Of a stretch of DNA of 64,000 nucleotides, positions 34,026 through 43,687 are shown piece after piece; positions within the stretch are counted from its first letter, which is position 1; the number at the start of each line of letters is the position of its first letter. Both the position numbers and the translations under genes were made by a program. The notes below the pieces were generated by a model. The model did not search any database and was not told the DNA's origin. It was given only the letters and a program-made list of their open reading frames with translations. The stretch comes from Planctomycetota bacterium (lineage in GTDB: Bacteria; Planctomycetota; UBA8742; UBA2392), in contig JAMQHL010000019.1 in the NCBI GenBank assembly GCA_025993795.1, forward strand, positions 41,514-105,513, in the 5' to 3' direction.

Positions 34026-35498
34026 TCACCCCTGTTCGGCGGCGCGTTTGCCCTTCTTCTTGGGCACTTTGCCGCCTGGGCTGGCGTCGCCTTCATCCAG
34101 CGCTTTGAGGCCTTCGTCGATGGCGTTGACGATCTCGTCTACCTGTTCACGCTCAATGCTCAGCGGCGGGCAGACTGTGATAATGTTGCCCAGCGGCCGC
34201 AACAGCACGCGCGCGTTGTCTATCGCGCGCAAGCACACCTTCATGGCGTCGTCGCGGGACTCGTAATCGCTGACCTCTTGCCCATCGGCATCCTTGATCG
34301 GAATGCCAATGGCAAGCCCGCGCTGCCGGATCTGTCCAACGCGCGGGTGCTCCGCGAACTTGCGGCGAAGAATGTAGTGAAACTCGCGGGCCCGCGCGCG
34401 AACGTTTTCTTTTAGCTTGTGCTCAGCCACGAGCTCAAGGTTGCGCAGCGCCACCGCGCACGCCAGTGGGTTGCCGCTGTACGTGTGGCCGTGCAGAAAC
34501 TGCTTCATGTCTGACCACTCGCCCTTGAATGCGTCGTAGACCTTGTCGCTTGCCACGGTCACGCCCATCGGCAGCATCCCGCCGGTGATGCCTTTGCCAA
34601 GGCACAGAATGTCGGGTTCAACCAACTCGGCGCTGCTGGCGATCAGGGGGCCGGTGCGGCAGAAGCCGGTGAAGACTTCATCTGAAATCAACAGGATGTC
34701 GTATTCGCGGCAGTACTTCTTGATCTTGCCCAAATAGTCCTCGGCCAGCGGGCGCATGCCTGCCGCTGCCTGGATCACGGGCTCAATCACAACGGCTGCA
34801 AGCTTGTCGGCTTTGCCGGCAATCAGTGCCTCAAGCGCCAGCTCTGTGCTGCGCAAGCTGTCGGGGCGTTCGCCCTCTTCAATCTGCATCGGGTAGTCGG
34901 CGTTCTGGCACTCGAAAAGCGAAGGCGCGAACTTGCGCCGGAACGTGTCAATGGAACTGGCCGACATCGCCCCGAACGTGTCACCGTGATACCCGTAGTG
35001 AAAGGTCAGAAACTGTGTGCGGCTGATGCGCCCGACCTGGTTCTGGTACTGCAACGCCATCTTCATCGCGACTTCGACGGCGGTGCTGCCGTTGTCGCTG
35101 TAGAATACATGGTTCAGGCTTGGCGGTTCGCCGGCATAGCGGAAGTCTTCCTTGATTGCCTCGGTCAATTGCACAGCCAGGTCAATCGCCGGCACGTGGC
35201 TGACGGTGAACAGGCTGGTATGGCACAGACGTGCGGCCTGGTCCTGGATCGCGTTGACGAGGTCGGGCTGATTGTGCCCCCATACGTTGCACCACATGCT
35301 GCCATAGGCATCAAGGAACCTGCGGCGTCGCACGTCGTAAAGGTACGGCCCCTGCCCGCGCTCCATGATGATCGGTTCGCGCTGCGCATACTCCTGCATC
35401 TGTGTGTAGGGATGCCAGACAACGGTCTGGTCCTGCTCAGCGAGCAGCTTGTAGTCCCTTAGGCCGCCAAGGCGGCTGCTGGTGCGCGATTCAGACAT
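34026..35498 (-). CDS. bioA: Adenosylmethionine-8-amino-7-oxononanoate aminotransferase
   Basis: Encodes 490 residues, longer than the usual 430. Converts KAPA to DAPA in biotin synthesis. VWHPYTQMQEYAQREP is the BioA fingerprint near the N-terminus. The PLP-lysine is in LCLGKGITGGMLPMG, and ISDEVFTGFCRTG and HGHTYSGNPLACAVAL are typical. The extra length is a C-terminal Lys/Gly-rich tail (SPGGKVPKKKGKRAAEQ). No other bio gene is beside it. ATG at 35498 is preferred over the GTG-like upstream start. Confidence 0.93.
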   Translation of the reverse strand: MSESRTSSRLGGLRDYKLLAEQDQTVVWHPYTQMQEYAQREPIIMERGQGPYLYDVRRRRFLDAYGSMWCNVWGHNQPDLVNAIQDQAARLCHTSLFTVSHVPAIDLAVQLTEAIKEDFRYAGEPPSLNHVFYSDNGSTAVEVAMKMALQYQNQVGRISRTQFLTFHYGYHGDTFGAMSASSIDTFRRKFAPSLFECQNADYPMQIEEGERPDSLRSTELALEALIAGKADKLAAVVIEPVIQAAAGMRPLAEDYLGKIKKYCREYDILLISDEVFTGFCRTGPLIASSAELVEPDILCLGKGITGGMLPMGVTVASDKVYDAFKGEWSDMKQFLHGHTYSGNPLACAVALRNLELVAEHKLKENVRARAREFHYILRRKFAEHPRVGQIRQRGLAIGIPIKDADGQEVSDYESRDDAMKVCLRAIDNARVLLRPLGNIITVCPPLSIEREQVDEIVNAIDEGLKALDEGDASPGGKVPKKKGKRAAEQG

Positions 35499-35718
35499 AT
35501 CCACAGACCGTGGGCAAACCCGGGGGAACAAGGACTAGTGAACCACCCTTGGCGTCGCAAGCAAGGCTTTGTGGAGGCTTTACATTTTGATGTAACTTGT
35601 GGCGAGCGCTAATCGTACAGATTGTTGTTGGGGGGCGGCGGTGATACCATCTTTCGCTTCCTCAAAGTTGAGGTACGGGGCCTTTCGTCCCCAAGGGACG
35701 CTGAATCCAGGAGAATGT

Positions 35719-36456
35719 ATGCGCAATGTGAAGTGGATGCTGGCAGTGGCAGCGATGTTCGCGGTTGGCGCCTTCTCGGCGCCGGTGACAGCCCAGATGG
35801 GCGGGTCAACTGAGAAGAAGGTTGAAGGCGAGAAGAAAGAGGGCGAAGGCAAGGAAGAGCCCAAGGAAGAAGACGGCATTTATACGGCGATGCTCAAGCC
35901 GATGCTGAAGGATGTCGGCGAAGTCATCGACAAGGCCGAATACACCGACGCCGACGTCAAGTCTTACCTGAAGCACCACGAAGCTGTGAAGAAGCTGTTC
36001 GACGCGGACTCGAAGTGGGAAGAATTGAGCAACGAGAACCTGAAGAAGGCTTTCGACTACATGGTCAAGAATGAGAAGTACGTGGCGTGGGCAAAGGAAG
36101 CCGGCGTTGATGCCGACGTGTTCCTGCGCAAGGGTCTGCGCCTTCGCATGCAGTGGTTCAAGATGACCTGGGTGGACGAGCAGGAGTCCGGGCTCAAGGA
36201 GTATCTGTCAGAGCTCGAAAAGGGCAAAGCCGACATTCCTGAGGATGAGTTCAAGGCTGCCAAGGAATACATCGAGAGCATGTTGAAGGACCTGGCCAAC
36301 GCCCGCAAGTTCCTGAACAAGACCATCACCGGTCCGACCGACGCAGAGAAGAAGGCGGTCGAGGACAACAAAGAAGCGCTGAAGAAGGCCTTCGACGAAG
36401 AAGAAGGCGAATCCGAAGACGGTGACGACGGCGAAGACGAAGACGGCATGAAGTAA
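35719..36456 (+). CDS. Secreted, highly charged helical protein
   Basis: Encodes 245 residues, not recognised. A signal peptide (MLAVAAMFAVGAFSAPVTAQ) is followed by a Lys/Glu-rich region (EKKVEGEKKEGEGKEE), a helical middle and a strongly acidic C-terminal tail ending EEGESEDGDDGEDEDGMK. AGGAG lies five bases before the ATG at 35719. Likely periplasmic or surface; the acidic tail could bind cations. A terminator at 36481 follows. Confidence 0.6.
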   Translation: MRNVKWMLAVAAMFAVGAFSAPVTAQMGGSTEKKVEGEKKEGEGKEEPKEEDGIYTAMLKPMLKDVGEVIDKAEYTDADVKSYLKHHEAVKKLFDADSKWEELSNENLKKAFDYMVKNEKYVAWAKEAGVDADVFLRKGLRLRMQWFKMTWVDEQESGLKEYLSELEKGKADIPEDEFKAAKEYIESMLKDLANARKFLNKTITGPTDAEKKAVEDNKEALKKAFDEEEGESEDGDDGEDEDGMK

Positions 36457-36480
36457 GTGACAAACGCAACGTGTTAGCAG

Positions 36481-36506
36481 GGGGCGCCCAATGGGGCGCC
36501 CCTTTT
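36481..36506 (+). terminator. Rho-independent terminator
   Basis: GGGGCGCCC (36481-36489) pairs with GGGCGCCCC (36494-36502) around AATG, followed by TTTT. Confidence 0.88.
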
Positions 36507-36559
36507 CGTCACGATGGCGTCACCCGATTCATCTTTCCTGCGAGTGCTCAATTTGACGG

Positions 36560-36588
36560 TTGACAGCACCCCTGCTTGCCGGTTGAAT
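36560..36588 (+). promoter_or_regulatory. Sigma-70-type promoter of the barrel gene
   Basis: TTGACA (36560-36565) and TTGAAT (36583-36588) are 17 bases apart. A GCAACCCA/TGGGTTGC hairpin (36627-36647) lies in the leader before the ATG at 36681. Confidence 0.55.
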
Positions 36589-36680
36589 CTTGCTCAACCC
36601 CCGAAGTTACGCTTTCAGGCTTAACTGCAACCCAAACTGTGGGTTGCCGCGCCTGTAGGCTATACGCAGGAGCAGTTGGC

Positions 36681-37790
36681 ATGCGCCACGTGTGGCTCTT
36701 CTTGCTCATGGCTGCCAGCGTCAGCATTTTCGCCGCAGCCGCGAACGCCCAGCGCCTTCCTCAGGTGCTGAGCATGAACACCCACGAAGGCAAGTTCTCG
36801 ACGGGTGGTTTCGGGCTTCAGGTTGGCTTCGGTACCGGCTTTGGCGGTGAACTTCACCACGAGGGGCCGTCGTCGAAAGTCGTGGACGGGGCTCTGGAGG
36901 CCGTGTTCAGGCGGCGATACGCCCAGACTCACAGCCGCTTCGTGCTGGGTGCAAAGCTTGATTTCCAGATCGGTTCCGACAACGACGTAATCGGCACTGA
37001 CTTTGGCATCGAGTTTTACAACATCAGCATCAGCACCAGCGGCTCTGCTGTGTCGGGAAAAGAACCGACGGTCTTGCCCAATACTGACCCGGTCTATCGG
37101 GCCACCAGCAGCAGCAGCGCGAGCCTGATCTACTTCGGGTTTGACTTCACCATCAACTTCTACAAGAGCGAGTTCATTGAGACGGACGGTCGCCGCACCC
37201 GCAACAACTGGGGTCTGGCGCTGATTGTCGGGCCCAAAGCCGGCTTGATGATGGGCGACTTCGGGGACCTGAACGGGTTTGCGACAGCGGGCCTGGACCT
37301 TGGTTTGATGGCGGACTTTCCGATTCCTATTCCGGGCGCCGAAGACCTGTTGTCAATCAGCCCCTACGCCGTCTTCGAGATCAACTATCGATTCGGAGTT
37401 GATACTGCCTTGGTGGACAGCAACGCAGCCAGCCCCACCTTTGGCCAGGATGTGCTGAACGACAGCTTTGACCTTGACTACTACAGCGCCTCGCAGGAAG
37501 ACCAGGACGGCAACGGCCTGCCCGACTACGACGGTATTGCGATCCGTCGCCACAACTTCATCCCGGCTTACCAGCTGAGCCTCGGCACCACGGTCAACCT
37601 GACGCCGATCTTCATCTCGCGCTCGGGCGGGTTGATCAACAACTGGCGCTTCTGGATGAGCGCGACGGTCAGCTTCCCGCTGGGATTGAACTTCATCATG
37701 GCCAACTATGTGGGCGACTCGCTGTGGGGCGCCGACGAACTGCCGACCATGAGCTTCACGTTCTCATTCGGCGCGGCGTACTTCTTCTAA
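36681..37790 (+). CDS. Predicted outer-membrane beta-barrel protein
   Basis: Encodes 369 residues. A signal peptide ending AAAANAQR and a run of amphipathic strands such as GFGLQVGFGTGFGGELHHEG, with a C-terminal Phe (FGAAYFF), fit an outer-membrane barrel recognised by the BAM machinery. No family signature was recognised. Its own promoter and terminator make a single-gene unit. Start ATG has AGGAG eight bases upstream. Confidence 0.65.
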   Translation: MRHVWLFLLMAASVSIFAAAANAQRLPQVLSMNTHEGKFSTGGFGLQVGFGTGFGGELHHEGPSSKVVDGALEAVFRRRYAQTHSRFVLGAKLDFQIGSDNDVIGTDFGIEFYNISISTSGSAVSGKEPTVLPNTDPVYRATSSSSASLIYFGFDFTINFYKSEFIETDGRRTRNNWGLALIVGPKAGLMMGDFGDLNGFATAGLDLGLMADFPIPIPGAEDLLSISPYAVFEINYRFGVDTALVDSNAASPTFGQDVLNDSFDLDYYSASQEDQDGNGLPDYDGIAIRRHNFIPAYQLSLGTTVNLTPIFISRSGGLINNWRFWMSATVSFPLGLNFIMANYVGDSLWGADELPTMSFTFSFGAAYFF

Positions 37791-37814
37791 GCGCAGAATC
37801 GATTCAGTATCCAT

Positions 37815-37843
37815 AACGCGCGGGCCAATCGGCCCGCGCGTTT
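37815..37843 (+). terminator. Rho-independent terminator
   Basis: AACGCGCGGGCC (37815-37826) pairs with GGCCCGCGCGTT (37831-37842) around AATC, followed by TTTG. Confidence 0.85.
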
Positions 37844-37970
37844 GTCATTGGTGCGGGCGCATAGGCCAGAAAGCACGCAGCCTGCGCCCAGGGGCATTCG
37901 GCAGAGCGCGAAGCGCCGACACAAGCGATCGATGGCCATCATGACCGCGTCGCGAATCGCGCCTGCAGCC

Positions 37971-38870
37971 TTACTGCTCTTCGATGAAGTTCAGCATGCG
38001 CAGGTTGTAGATCAGCGCTGCCGGCAACAGGATGCCTGCGCTTACCACCGCCGTGGTCGTGAATGCAAATCCTGCCAGTGCGAACAGCACCACCAGGTCA
38101 AGCACGGTCAGTCCGAACAGCAAGCCCGCGTTGGCTGCGTTGCTGTCGGTACGGAAGGCAGCCTTGGCAAGCGGCCACGACAGAAAAGGCAGAATCGCCG
38201 TTGCTGCCAGCACGACCAGCATGCGCCAGAGAAACGCGCCGGTGTGGCTCCAGAAACCGGGCCCGGACTCTTCCGGCTCGTCACCCGGCCGCGCGGTGCC
38301 GCTGAGGCCCTTGATACGCTTGGTATCAAGCACTCGCGCATTTCTTTCCGGTGAGTCGTCGCGCACGATGCGGTACACATCGATAGTGAAAATGCCGCTG
38401 TCAGCCCCGGACCAGTTCTGGTGCACGCTGACCGTAAGCACTTCATCTGATTCGCCGGCGTCCTCGAACACGGCCTGCGGATCCTGCCCTGCATCCTCTT
38501 CCTTGCTGATCAAGCCGCGCACCAGCGCACCTGCACGCTGCTCCAGCGTGGGGCTGCGCGGTACGTCGGCCGAAACGCCCTCAATCTGTTTCAGCCGACT
38601 GATGACCTTGGCGCGAATCTGGGTGTTGGTGGTGTCGCCGTGGACAGGCATGACCACGACGTTCTGGGGACCCTCGACCCGCACCTTGGCGATGTAGTCA
38701 TCTGCAAGCTGGTCAAGGGCGTGGTCGGCCGCAGCTTCCTGCAAGGGCTTCAGGTCGTTGGGCTCGGCAATAAACCAGACGTACACGAAGTAACCCACGA
38801 CGCACAGCGCGGCGACGCCGATGCCCGCAGAAAAGACCTTCCAGCCTGGGATGTTGTCCATCAGGGCCAT
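37971..38870 (-). CDS. Predicted membrane protein
   Basis: Encodes 299 residues, not recognised. It has a single N-terminal membrane segment, a 150-residue extracytoplasmic part with VVVMPVHGDTTNTQIRAKVI, and three C-terminal membrane segments. The order resembles an envelope protein of unknown function. It begins 23 bases after the coiled-coil gene ends, so the three genes sigma factor, coiled coil and this one appear to be an operon. Confidence 0.6.
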   Translation of the reverse strand: MALMDNIPGWKVFSAGIGVAALCVVGYFVYVWFIAEPNDLKPLQEAAADHALDQLADDYIAKVRVEGPQNVVVMPVHGDTTNTQIRAKVISRLKQIEGVSADVPRSPTLEQRAGALVRGLISKEEDAGQDPQAVFEDAGESDEVLTVSVHQNWSGADSGIFTIDVYRIVRDDSPERNARVLDTKRIKGLSGTARPGDEPEESGPGFWSHTGAFLWRMLVVLAATAILPFLSWPLAKAAFRTDSNAANAGLLFGLTVLDLVVLFALAGFAFTTTAVVSAGILLPAALIYNLRMLNFIEEQ

Positions 38871-38893
38871 GAATCACCGGGTAGTGATTGTGC

Positions 38894-41548
38894 CTATTCG
38901 GCTGCGTCTGCGGAAGGCGCGTTGGCATTCGAATTGTCGCCGCCTTTTGTAGCGACAAAGGGCTTGTCGCTTTCCGCCTCGATTTCCGCGTCATTCTTCT
39001 TCACGTGCAGGATCAGGATTTTCTCGGTGCGGCGGTCCGCGTGCACGGGTTTGCCAGCCGCGCTGAACAACGAGTCAATGCGTTTGCTGATCTGGGACGC
39101 GAGCTTCCCCCGCTGCGTGTCCGTTTCGGCTTTTTCATACTGGGTGCGCAGGTCGGCTACGCTCCCGACTTCGTCAATCAGGCTTCGGAAGCGATTTTCC
39201 GACTTTTCGAGTTCGCGCTGGCGCGCGATCAGGAAAGTCTCGGTCTCGTTCAGTTTGTCCTGAAGGCGCTTCATGTCGGCGTTGGCGCTTTGCAGTTTGG
39301 CGCGGGCGCTTGTGACTTCCGTGCTGGTGCGCTGCATGACGGCCTCCAGCTCTTCCTTCTCTGCGCGGCGGTTGTCTTCAGCGGTTGTGAGATTGTCCAG
39401 CAGCATGCGCCGTTCGTCGTCCCGGCGCTGCAGCCGCTCCGATGTCAGCGCCAGCTTCTCTGACAGCTTGTCGTGACGATCTTTTGCAAGGTCGCGCGCG
39501 GCTAGAACCTCTTCCCGCACCTCGGCAAGCTGGTTCTGCAGCAGCACGCGCTCGGCCAAAGCGTCGGCCAGTTCTGCCTTCGTCCTTGCGGCCGAGTCGC
39601 GCATTGCTTTCAGATCGGCGTCTGCCTTTTCGCGCGCAGTGGCTGCCTCTGCGCCGGACTTCTCGGCCTTAGCTGCTGCCTCGTTGAATGCCCGCAGGTC
39701 CTTCTTTGCCTGGGCCAGTGCCTTTTCGCTCTCGCCGGCTCTTGCGTCTGCGGCGGCAAGGCTCTCGCGCAGTGTCTTGATTTCACGGTCGCGGGCGCGC
39801 TGGGTCTTCTCAATCTCTGCGGTTGTGCTCTCCAGCGTACTGGCATGCTCGGCCAGTGTTTGGTGAGAGGCTGTAGCGGTCGCAAGTTCGCTTTGTGCCG
39901 CCTGCAGGGCCCTTGCGGCTTGCTCTTTGTCGCGAAGGTTGCGTTCGGCTTTGCCTTTTTCTTCACTGATGCGTTCGTTGAGGCGCTTGAGCTCGACCTG
40001 AAGGTTCTGCTCGGTTGCGCGGGCCTCATCCATATCGCCCTTGGCGTCGAGCATGCGGGTCTGCGCATCGGAAAGGTCGCGGCGCAAACGCTCATTCTCT
40101 CGTTCAAGTTCGTTGATGCGGTCATCGCGTTCGCCGGCCAGTGTTTCGGCTTCGGCAAGCTGGCCGCTGACGCTGTCGAGATTGGCCTTCTGTTGGGCCA
40201 GCTTCTCGCGGGCCTTCTCAAGCTCATAGCGCGTGTCCTCAAGCTCGCCGCTGAGTGCGTCAACGCGAAGCTGGGTGTCTTCGAGCCGTGCTTCGGTGTC
40301 CGCCAGCCGTGCCTCTGCATCGGTCAGGAACGACTCGAATTCGCTGTTGCGGCCCTCGGCGTTTTCCAGCGCGGCGATGACCGCCTGCGCCTGCTGGTTT
40401 CGCTGCTCAGCATCCGCCAATTCGCCGCGCAGCTCGTCGACCTGGTCCTCAAGCTCGTTCATGCGCTGGCGATAGGCGTCGGCGCGCTCGGCCGTTGCCT
40501 CGGCGTCGCGCTGCACTGCATCAAGCCGCTTGCCCAGGCTGCCGATGGCGTCAGCGGCCTGTACGCGGTCGATGGCGGCCTGCTCAAGGTGCTCGATCAA
40601 CTCTTCGTGCGACGTCTCGGTTTCTGTGGCGCTGCTTAGGCTGTTGAGCAACTCGTCGGCAAGCCGGTCTCTCTCGGCTCGAAGTTTCTCAAGCTCGGGC
40701 CCTGCGGCCGCAGACCCCATCTGCTCAAGCGTTTCAAGCCGTCTGCGCGCCTCGCCGAGAGTATGCTCAAGTTCTTCCCGGACCTCGTCCAGCGCGACTG
40801 ACCTTGCGCTGAAGTCGCTTTCGGTCTGTGCCAGCAACCTTTCAAGTTCGCGGCGCTCTGAATCAACAGCCTGCAGGCGTGAACTCGCGGTCGTGGCAAT
40901 CTCGCGGTACTCCTGCAACTCACCGTGCAGGCGCCGCACAAGCTGATCGTCCAGCAGGTTGTGGCCGTTGCCCGTGGCGGGTGGAAGCGCGGCTTCCTCA
41001 AGGGCGTCCAGCACGTCTACCAGGTCATCCTGCCAGCGGATGCGCGGACGGCTTTGCATGAATCCTGCAGCGCACTCCTCGAGCTCGTCAGACCAGCCCG
41101 GCTCAGCCATGGATTCGATGTTCTGCGCGAGGCGTCGCCCGGCGCGCTGCGGCTCTGTGGCTGCCTGCTCCAGCATGTCGCCGACGAAGTCGAGCACGAG
41201 GCGCGTGATGTCGTCAAGGTGGGCACCGGCGTTTTCGAGTTCCTCTTCGGCGGATTCAATGGAATCGACGCTGCGCGTGCCGGCACGGGCGGCGGCAAGG
41301 CGGCGCCGGGCCGCAACCTGTAACGAGAGCGCACCCAGATATCCGGCGGCAAGACCGGCAACCTGCTTGGGGCTTTCGGCTTCACGGTAGCGCCACAGGC
41401 TTGCGCCGAAGTGAAAGGCGGCGTCGGCGTGGGGTGCGAGGCCGTTGACACCGTAGGTCTCAATGCACTGGGCGTGCAGGCGGTCCGGCGAAGCCCGGAA
41501 GGGCTCGAACTCGATGATCGGCAGGTCCAGAATGGCCTGTTGCGGCAT
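38894..41548 (-). CDS. Large coiled-coil protein co-transcribed with a sigma factor
   Basis: Encodes 884 residues. Residues 1-190 are globular and helical; the next about 640 are almost continuous coiled coil (Glu, Leu, Arg and Ala heptads such as EELENAGAHLDDI, LRDKEQAARALQAAQ); the last 50 are a short C-terminal segment. There is no ATPase motif, membrane segment or signal. The build recalls scaffolding or SMC-like rod proteins in the cytoplasm. GGAG precedes the ATG at 41548, which lies three bases after the sigma-factor stop. Its tight coupling to a sigma factor suggests control of, or a structural link to, transcription. Confidence 0.7.
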   Translation of the reverse strand: MPQQAILDLPIIEFEPFRASPDRLHAQCIETYGVNGLAPHADAAFHFGASLWRYREAESPKQVAGLAAGYLGALSLQVAARRRLAAARAGTRSVDSIESAEEELENAGAHLDDITRLVLDFVGDMLEQAATEPQRAGRRLAQNIESMAEPGWSDELEECAAGFMQSRPRIRWQDDLVDVLDALEEAALPPATGNGHNLLDDQLVRRLHGELQEYREIATTASSRLQAVDSERRELERLLAQTESDFSARSVALDEVREELEHTLGEARRRLETLEQMGSAAAGPELEKLRAERDRLADELLNSLSSATETETSHEELIEHLEQAAIDRVQAADAIGSLGKRLDAVQRDAEATAERADAYRQRMNELEDQVDELRGELADAEQRNQQAQAVIAALENAEGRNSEFESFLTDAEARLADTEARLEDTQLRVDALSGELEDTRYELEKAREKLAQQKANLDSVSGQLAEAETLAGERDDRINELERENERLRRDLSDAQTRMLDAKGDMDEARATEQNLQVELKRLNERISEEKGKAERNLRDKEQAARALQAAQSELATATASHQTLAEHASTLESTTAEIEKTQRARDREIKTLRESLAAADARAGESEKALAQAKKDLRAFNEAAAKAEKSGAEAATAREKADADLKAMRDSAARTKAELADALAERVLLQNQLAEVREEVLAARDLAKDRHDKLSEKLALTSERLQRRDDERRMLLDNLTTAEDNRRAEKEELEAVMQRTSTEVTSARAKLQSANADMKRLQDKLNETETFLIARQRELEKSENRFRSLIDEVGSVADLRTQYEKAETDTQRGKLASQISKRIDSLFSAAGKPVHADRRTEKILILHVKKNDAEIEAESDKPFVATKGGDNSNANAPSADAAE

Positions 41549-41551
41549 CAC

Positions 41552-42394
41552 CTACTCCAGGTCTTCCTGGTAGCCGCGCTTGCGCGACAATATGCCCTGC
41601 AACGTGCGCAGGGCGTTGTTCTCGATCTGCCGGATGCGCTCGCGGGTCAGTGTCAATTCCTCGCCGATCTCGGATAGCGTCATCGGGTGGTCGTATCCGA
41701 TGCCGTAGCGCATTTTCAGGATCTTAGCTTCGCGCTCGCTGACACCCTCGAGCATTTCCTGCAGCATGGCAATTTCATTGGCGGTGGTGACTTGTTCCGC
41801 GGGGTCGGGGCTGCGCGCGTCGGCGATCATGTCCGTCAGGCTCGCTTCGCCGTCGCCGCTGCGGTAGTCCGAGCTCTGGGTGTTCGAGTTCAGGGCGGCG
41901 CGCATCATGTCCAGCTGGTCGTCCGTCAGGCCGATTTCTTTTGCAATGATGCGGGTGTCGGGTTTGTGGCCGCCGTTCTGCATCGCCATCTCGCTGGACT
42001 TCTGCTTGAACTGGCTGATCAGCTCCACCATGTAGCTGGGAACGCGAACCGTCTTGCTTGAGTTGACCAGCGCGCGTCGGATCGACTGCTTGATCCAGTG
42101 CACGCCATAGGTGCTGAAGCGATTGCCCTGCTCAGGGTCAAACTTCTCAATCCCGCGCATCAAGCCGATGTTGCCTTCGGCAATCAGGTCCATGAACGGC
42201 AGGCCGCGGTTCAGAAACTCTTTCGCCACGCTGACGACCAGGCGCAGGTTGGCCTTGATCATGCGCTCGCGAGCGGCTTTGTCGCCGCTGCGGATCAGGC
42301 GGGAAAGGGCTAGTTCTTCCGCGCCGGTGAGCAGGGGCGTCTCGCGGATTTCCTTCAGGTACTGCTCGAAGTTCGCGTCGTTGATGCGGGCCAT
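41552..42394 (-). CDS. RpoD/SigA-family sigma factor
   Basis: Encodes 280 residues without region 1.1. Region 1.2 and 2 begin at DANFEQYLKEIRETPLLT; ANLRLVVSVAKEFLNRGLP is region 2.1-2.2; FDPEQGNRFSTYGVHWIKQSIRRAL covers 2.3-2.4. Region 3 and region 4, TLSEIGEELTLTRERIRQIE, follow. The compact form is like group 2 sigma factors. AGGGGG lies upstream of the ATG. It immediately precedes the coiled-coil gene. Confidence 0.92.
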   Translation of the reverse strand: MARINDANFEQYLKEIRETPLLTGAEELALSRLIRSGDKAARERMIKANLRLVVSVAKEFLNRGLPFMDLIAEGNIGLMRGIEKFDPEQGNRFSTYGVHWIKQSIRRALVNSSKTVRVPSYMVELISQFKQKSSEMAMQNGGHKPDTRIIAKEIGLTDDQLDMMRAALNSNTQSSDYRSGDGEASLTDMIADARSPDPAEQVTTANEIAMLQEMLEGVSEREAKILKMRYGIGYDHPMTLSEIGEELTLTRERIRQIENNALRTLQGILSRKRGYQEDLE

Positions 42395-42516
42395 CCGGTC
42401 CCCCTGAACAGCCGATTAAACGCCCGAATGCGCGACTTACAAGGTGACGCGTCAGCAGCCGCGCCAATGCGTTCAGGATTCAGTCCGCGAACGTCGATAA
42501 GGGATCGGGAGATTCC

Positions 42517-43683
42517 GTGCGTATCCGCAACCGCATCAAGCAACGAGTATCCCTGCTGCGCGCGCTGCCGTTGGGCGTGGTGCTGCCCGCGTTGGCGCTG
42601 GTGTGCGTCGGTGTGGTCTTTATCTATTCCGCATCCACAGACTTCGAGCTGCTTGCCGAGGGCATCTCGCAACCGCGGGACTTCCATATCCGGCAGGCGG
42701 CGTTTGCCATTTTCGGCCTGTCGTTGATGCTCGTGGTCGCGCTGATGCCGCCGCGCTGGCTTGCGACGCACTGGTATGCATATCTGGGGTTGGGGCTGGT
42801 ACTGCTAGCGTCAGTGCTGGTTTTCGGGCGCACCGTCAATGGCGCCAAGAGCTGGATCATGCTCGGGCCACTGGGTTTGCAGCCATCCGAGCTTTGCAAG
42901 CCGCTGCTGGTGCTGGCCCTGGCCGGATATCTGCGCTACCACCAGAGCGTTGACAGCCCGCGCGCATTTCTGTGGTGCATCGGCATCAGCGGCGCGTTCC
43001 TGGTGCCGATCATGCTGCAGCCGGACCTCGGCACCGCGCTGGTCTTCATGCCGGTGGTCGGGGCGATGGTCTGGACCGCAGGCGGAAATCGCATCTACCT
43101 GGGCTCGCTTGCGGCAGTTGGGCTGTCGGTGATTCCTGCCGCCTACCTGACGGGCGTGCTCAAGGACCACCAGATGAAGCGCATCGAGATCTACCTGAGC
43201 AGCCTGGGCGGCGAAGTTGCCGACCGCAGCGGAGACGGCTACCAGATCATGCAAAGCATGACCGCCGTCGGCAGCGGGGGCCTGACCGGCGAAGGCTTCG
43301 GCATGGGCACGCAAAGCCAGCTCGCCTTTCTGCCCGAGCGCCACAACGACTTCATTTTCGCCGTCATCTCGCAGGAGACCGGCCTGGTCGGAGTCGCGCT
43401 GTTCCTGCTGGTGTTCTTCTTCATGGTCGCGCGCATGCTGCGGATCGGCTACGGCACGCGTGAACCGTTTGCAAGGCTGGTCATTGTGGGCGTGGCCACG
43501 CTGTTCTTTGCGCAGGCGGCGATCAACGTGGGCGTTGTAAGCGGCTTTGTGCCGGTCACGGGCATTACGCTGCCGCTGGTAAGCTACGGGGGTTCCAGCC
43601 TGCTGTCGGGGTTCATCCTGCTGGGATTGGTCAGCAACGTTGCGATGCAACCAATTCGGGTGATGGGCAAGGCGACGTTTTAG
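42517..43683 (+). CDS. rodA: SEDS-family rod-shape glycosyltransferase
   Basis: Encodes 388 residues with about ten membrane segments. Motifs: AKSWIMLGPLGLQPSELCKP, MLQPDLGTALVFMPVVG, ERHNDFIFAVISQETGLVG and VPVTGITLPLVSYGGSS. The PVTGITLPLVSYGGS ending is RodA-like. It polymerises lipid II into peptidoglycan for side-wall growth. GTG at 42517 has GGGAGA five bases upstream. It diverges from the sigma-factor operon; mreB, mreC or a PBP2 gene is not adjacent. Confidence 0.9.
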   Translation: MRIRNRIKQRVSLLRALPLGVVLPALALVCVGVVFIYSASTDFELLAEGISQPRDFHIRQAAFAIFGLSLMLVVALMPPRWLATHWYAYLGLGLVLLASVLVFGRTVNGAKSWIMLGPLGLQPSELCKPLLVLALAGYLRYHQSVDSPRAFLWCIGISGAFLVPIMLQPDLGTALVFMPVVGAMVWTAGGNRIYLGSLAAVGLSVIPAAYLTGVLKDHQMKRIEIYLSSLGGEVADRSGDGYQIMQSMTAVGSGGLTGEGFGMGTQSQLAFLPERHNDFIFAVISQETGLVGVALFLLVFFFMVARMLRIGYGTREPFARLVIVGVATLFFAQAAINVGVVSGFVPVTGITLPLVSYGGSSLLSGFILLGLVSNVAMQPIRVMGKATF

Positions 43684-43687
43684 CCGG

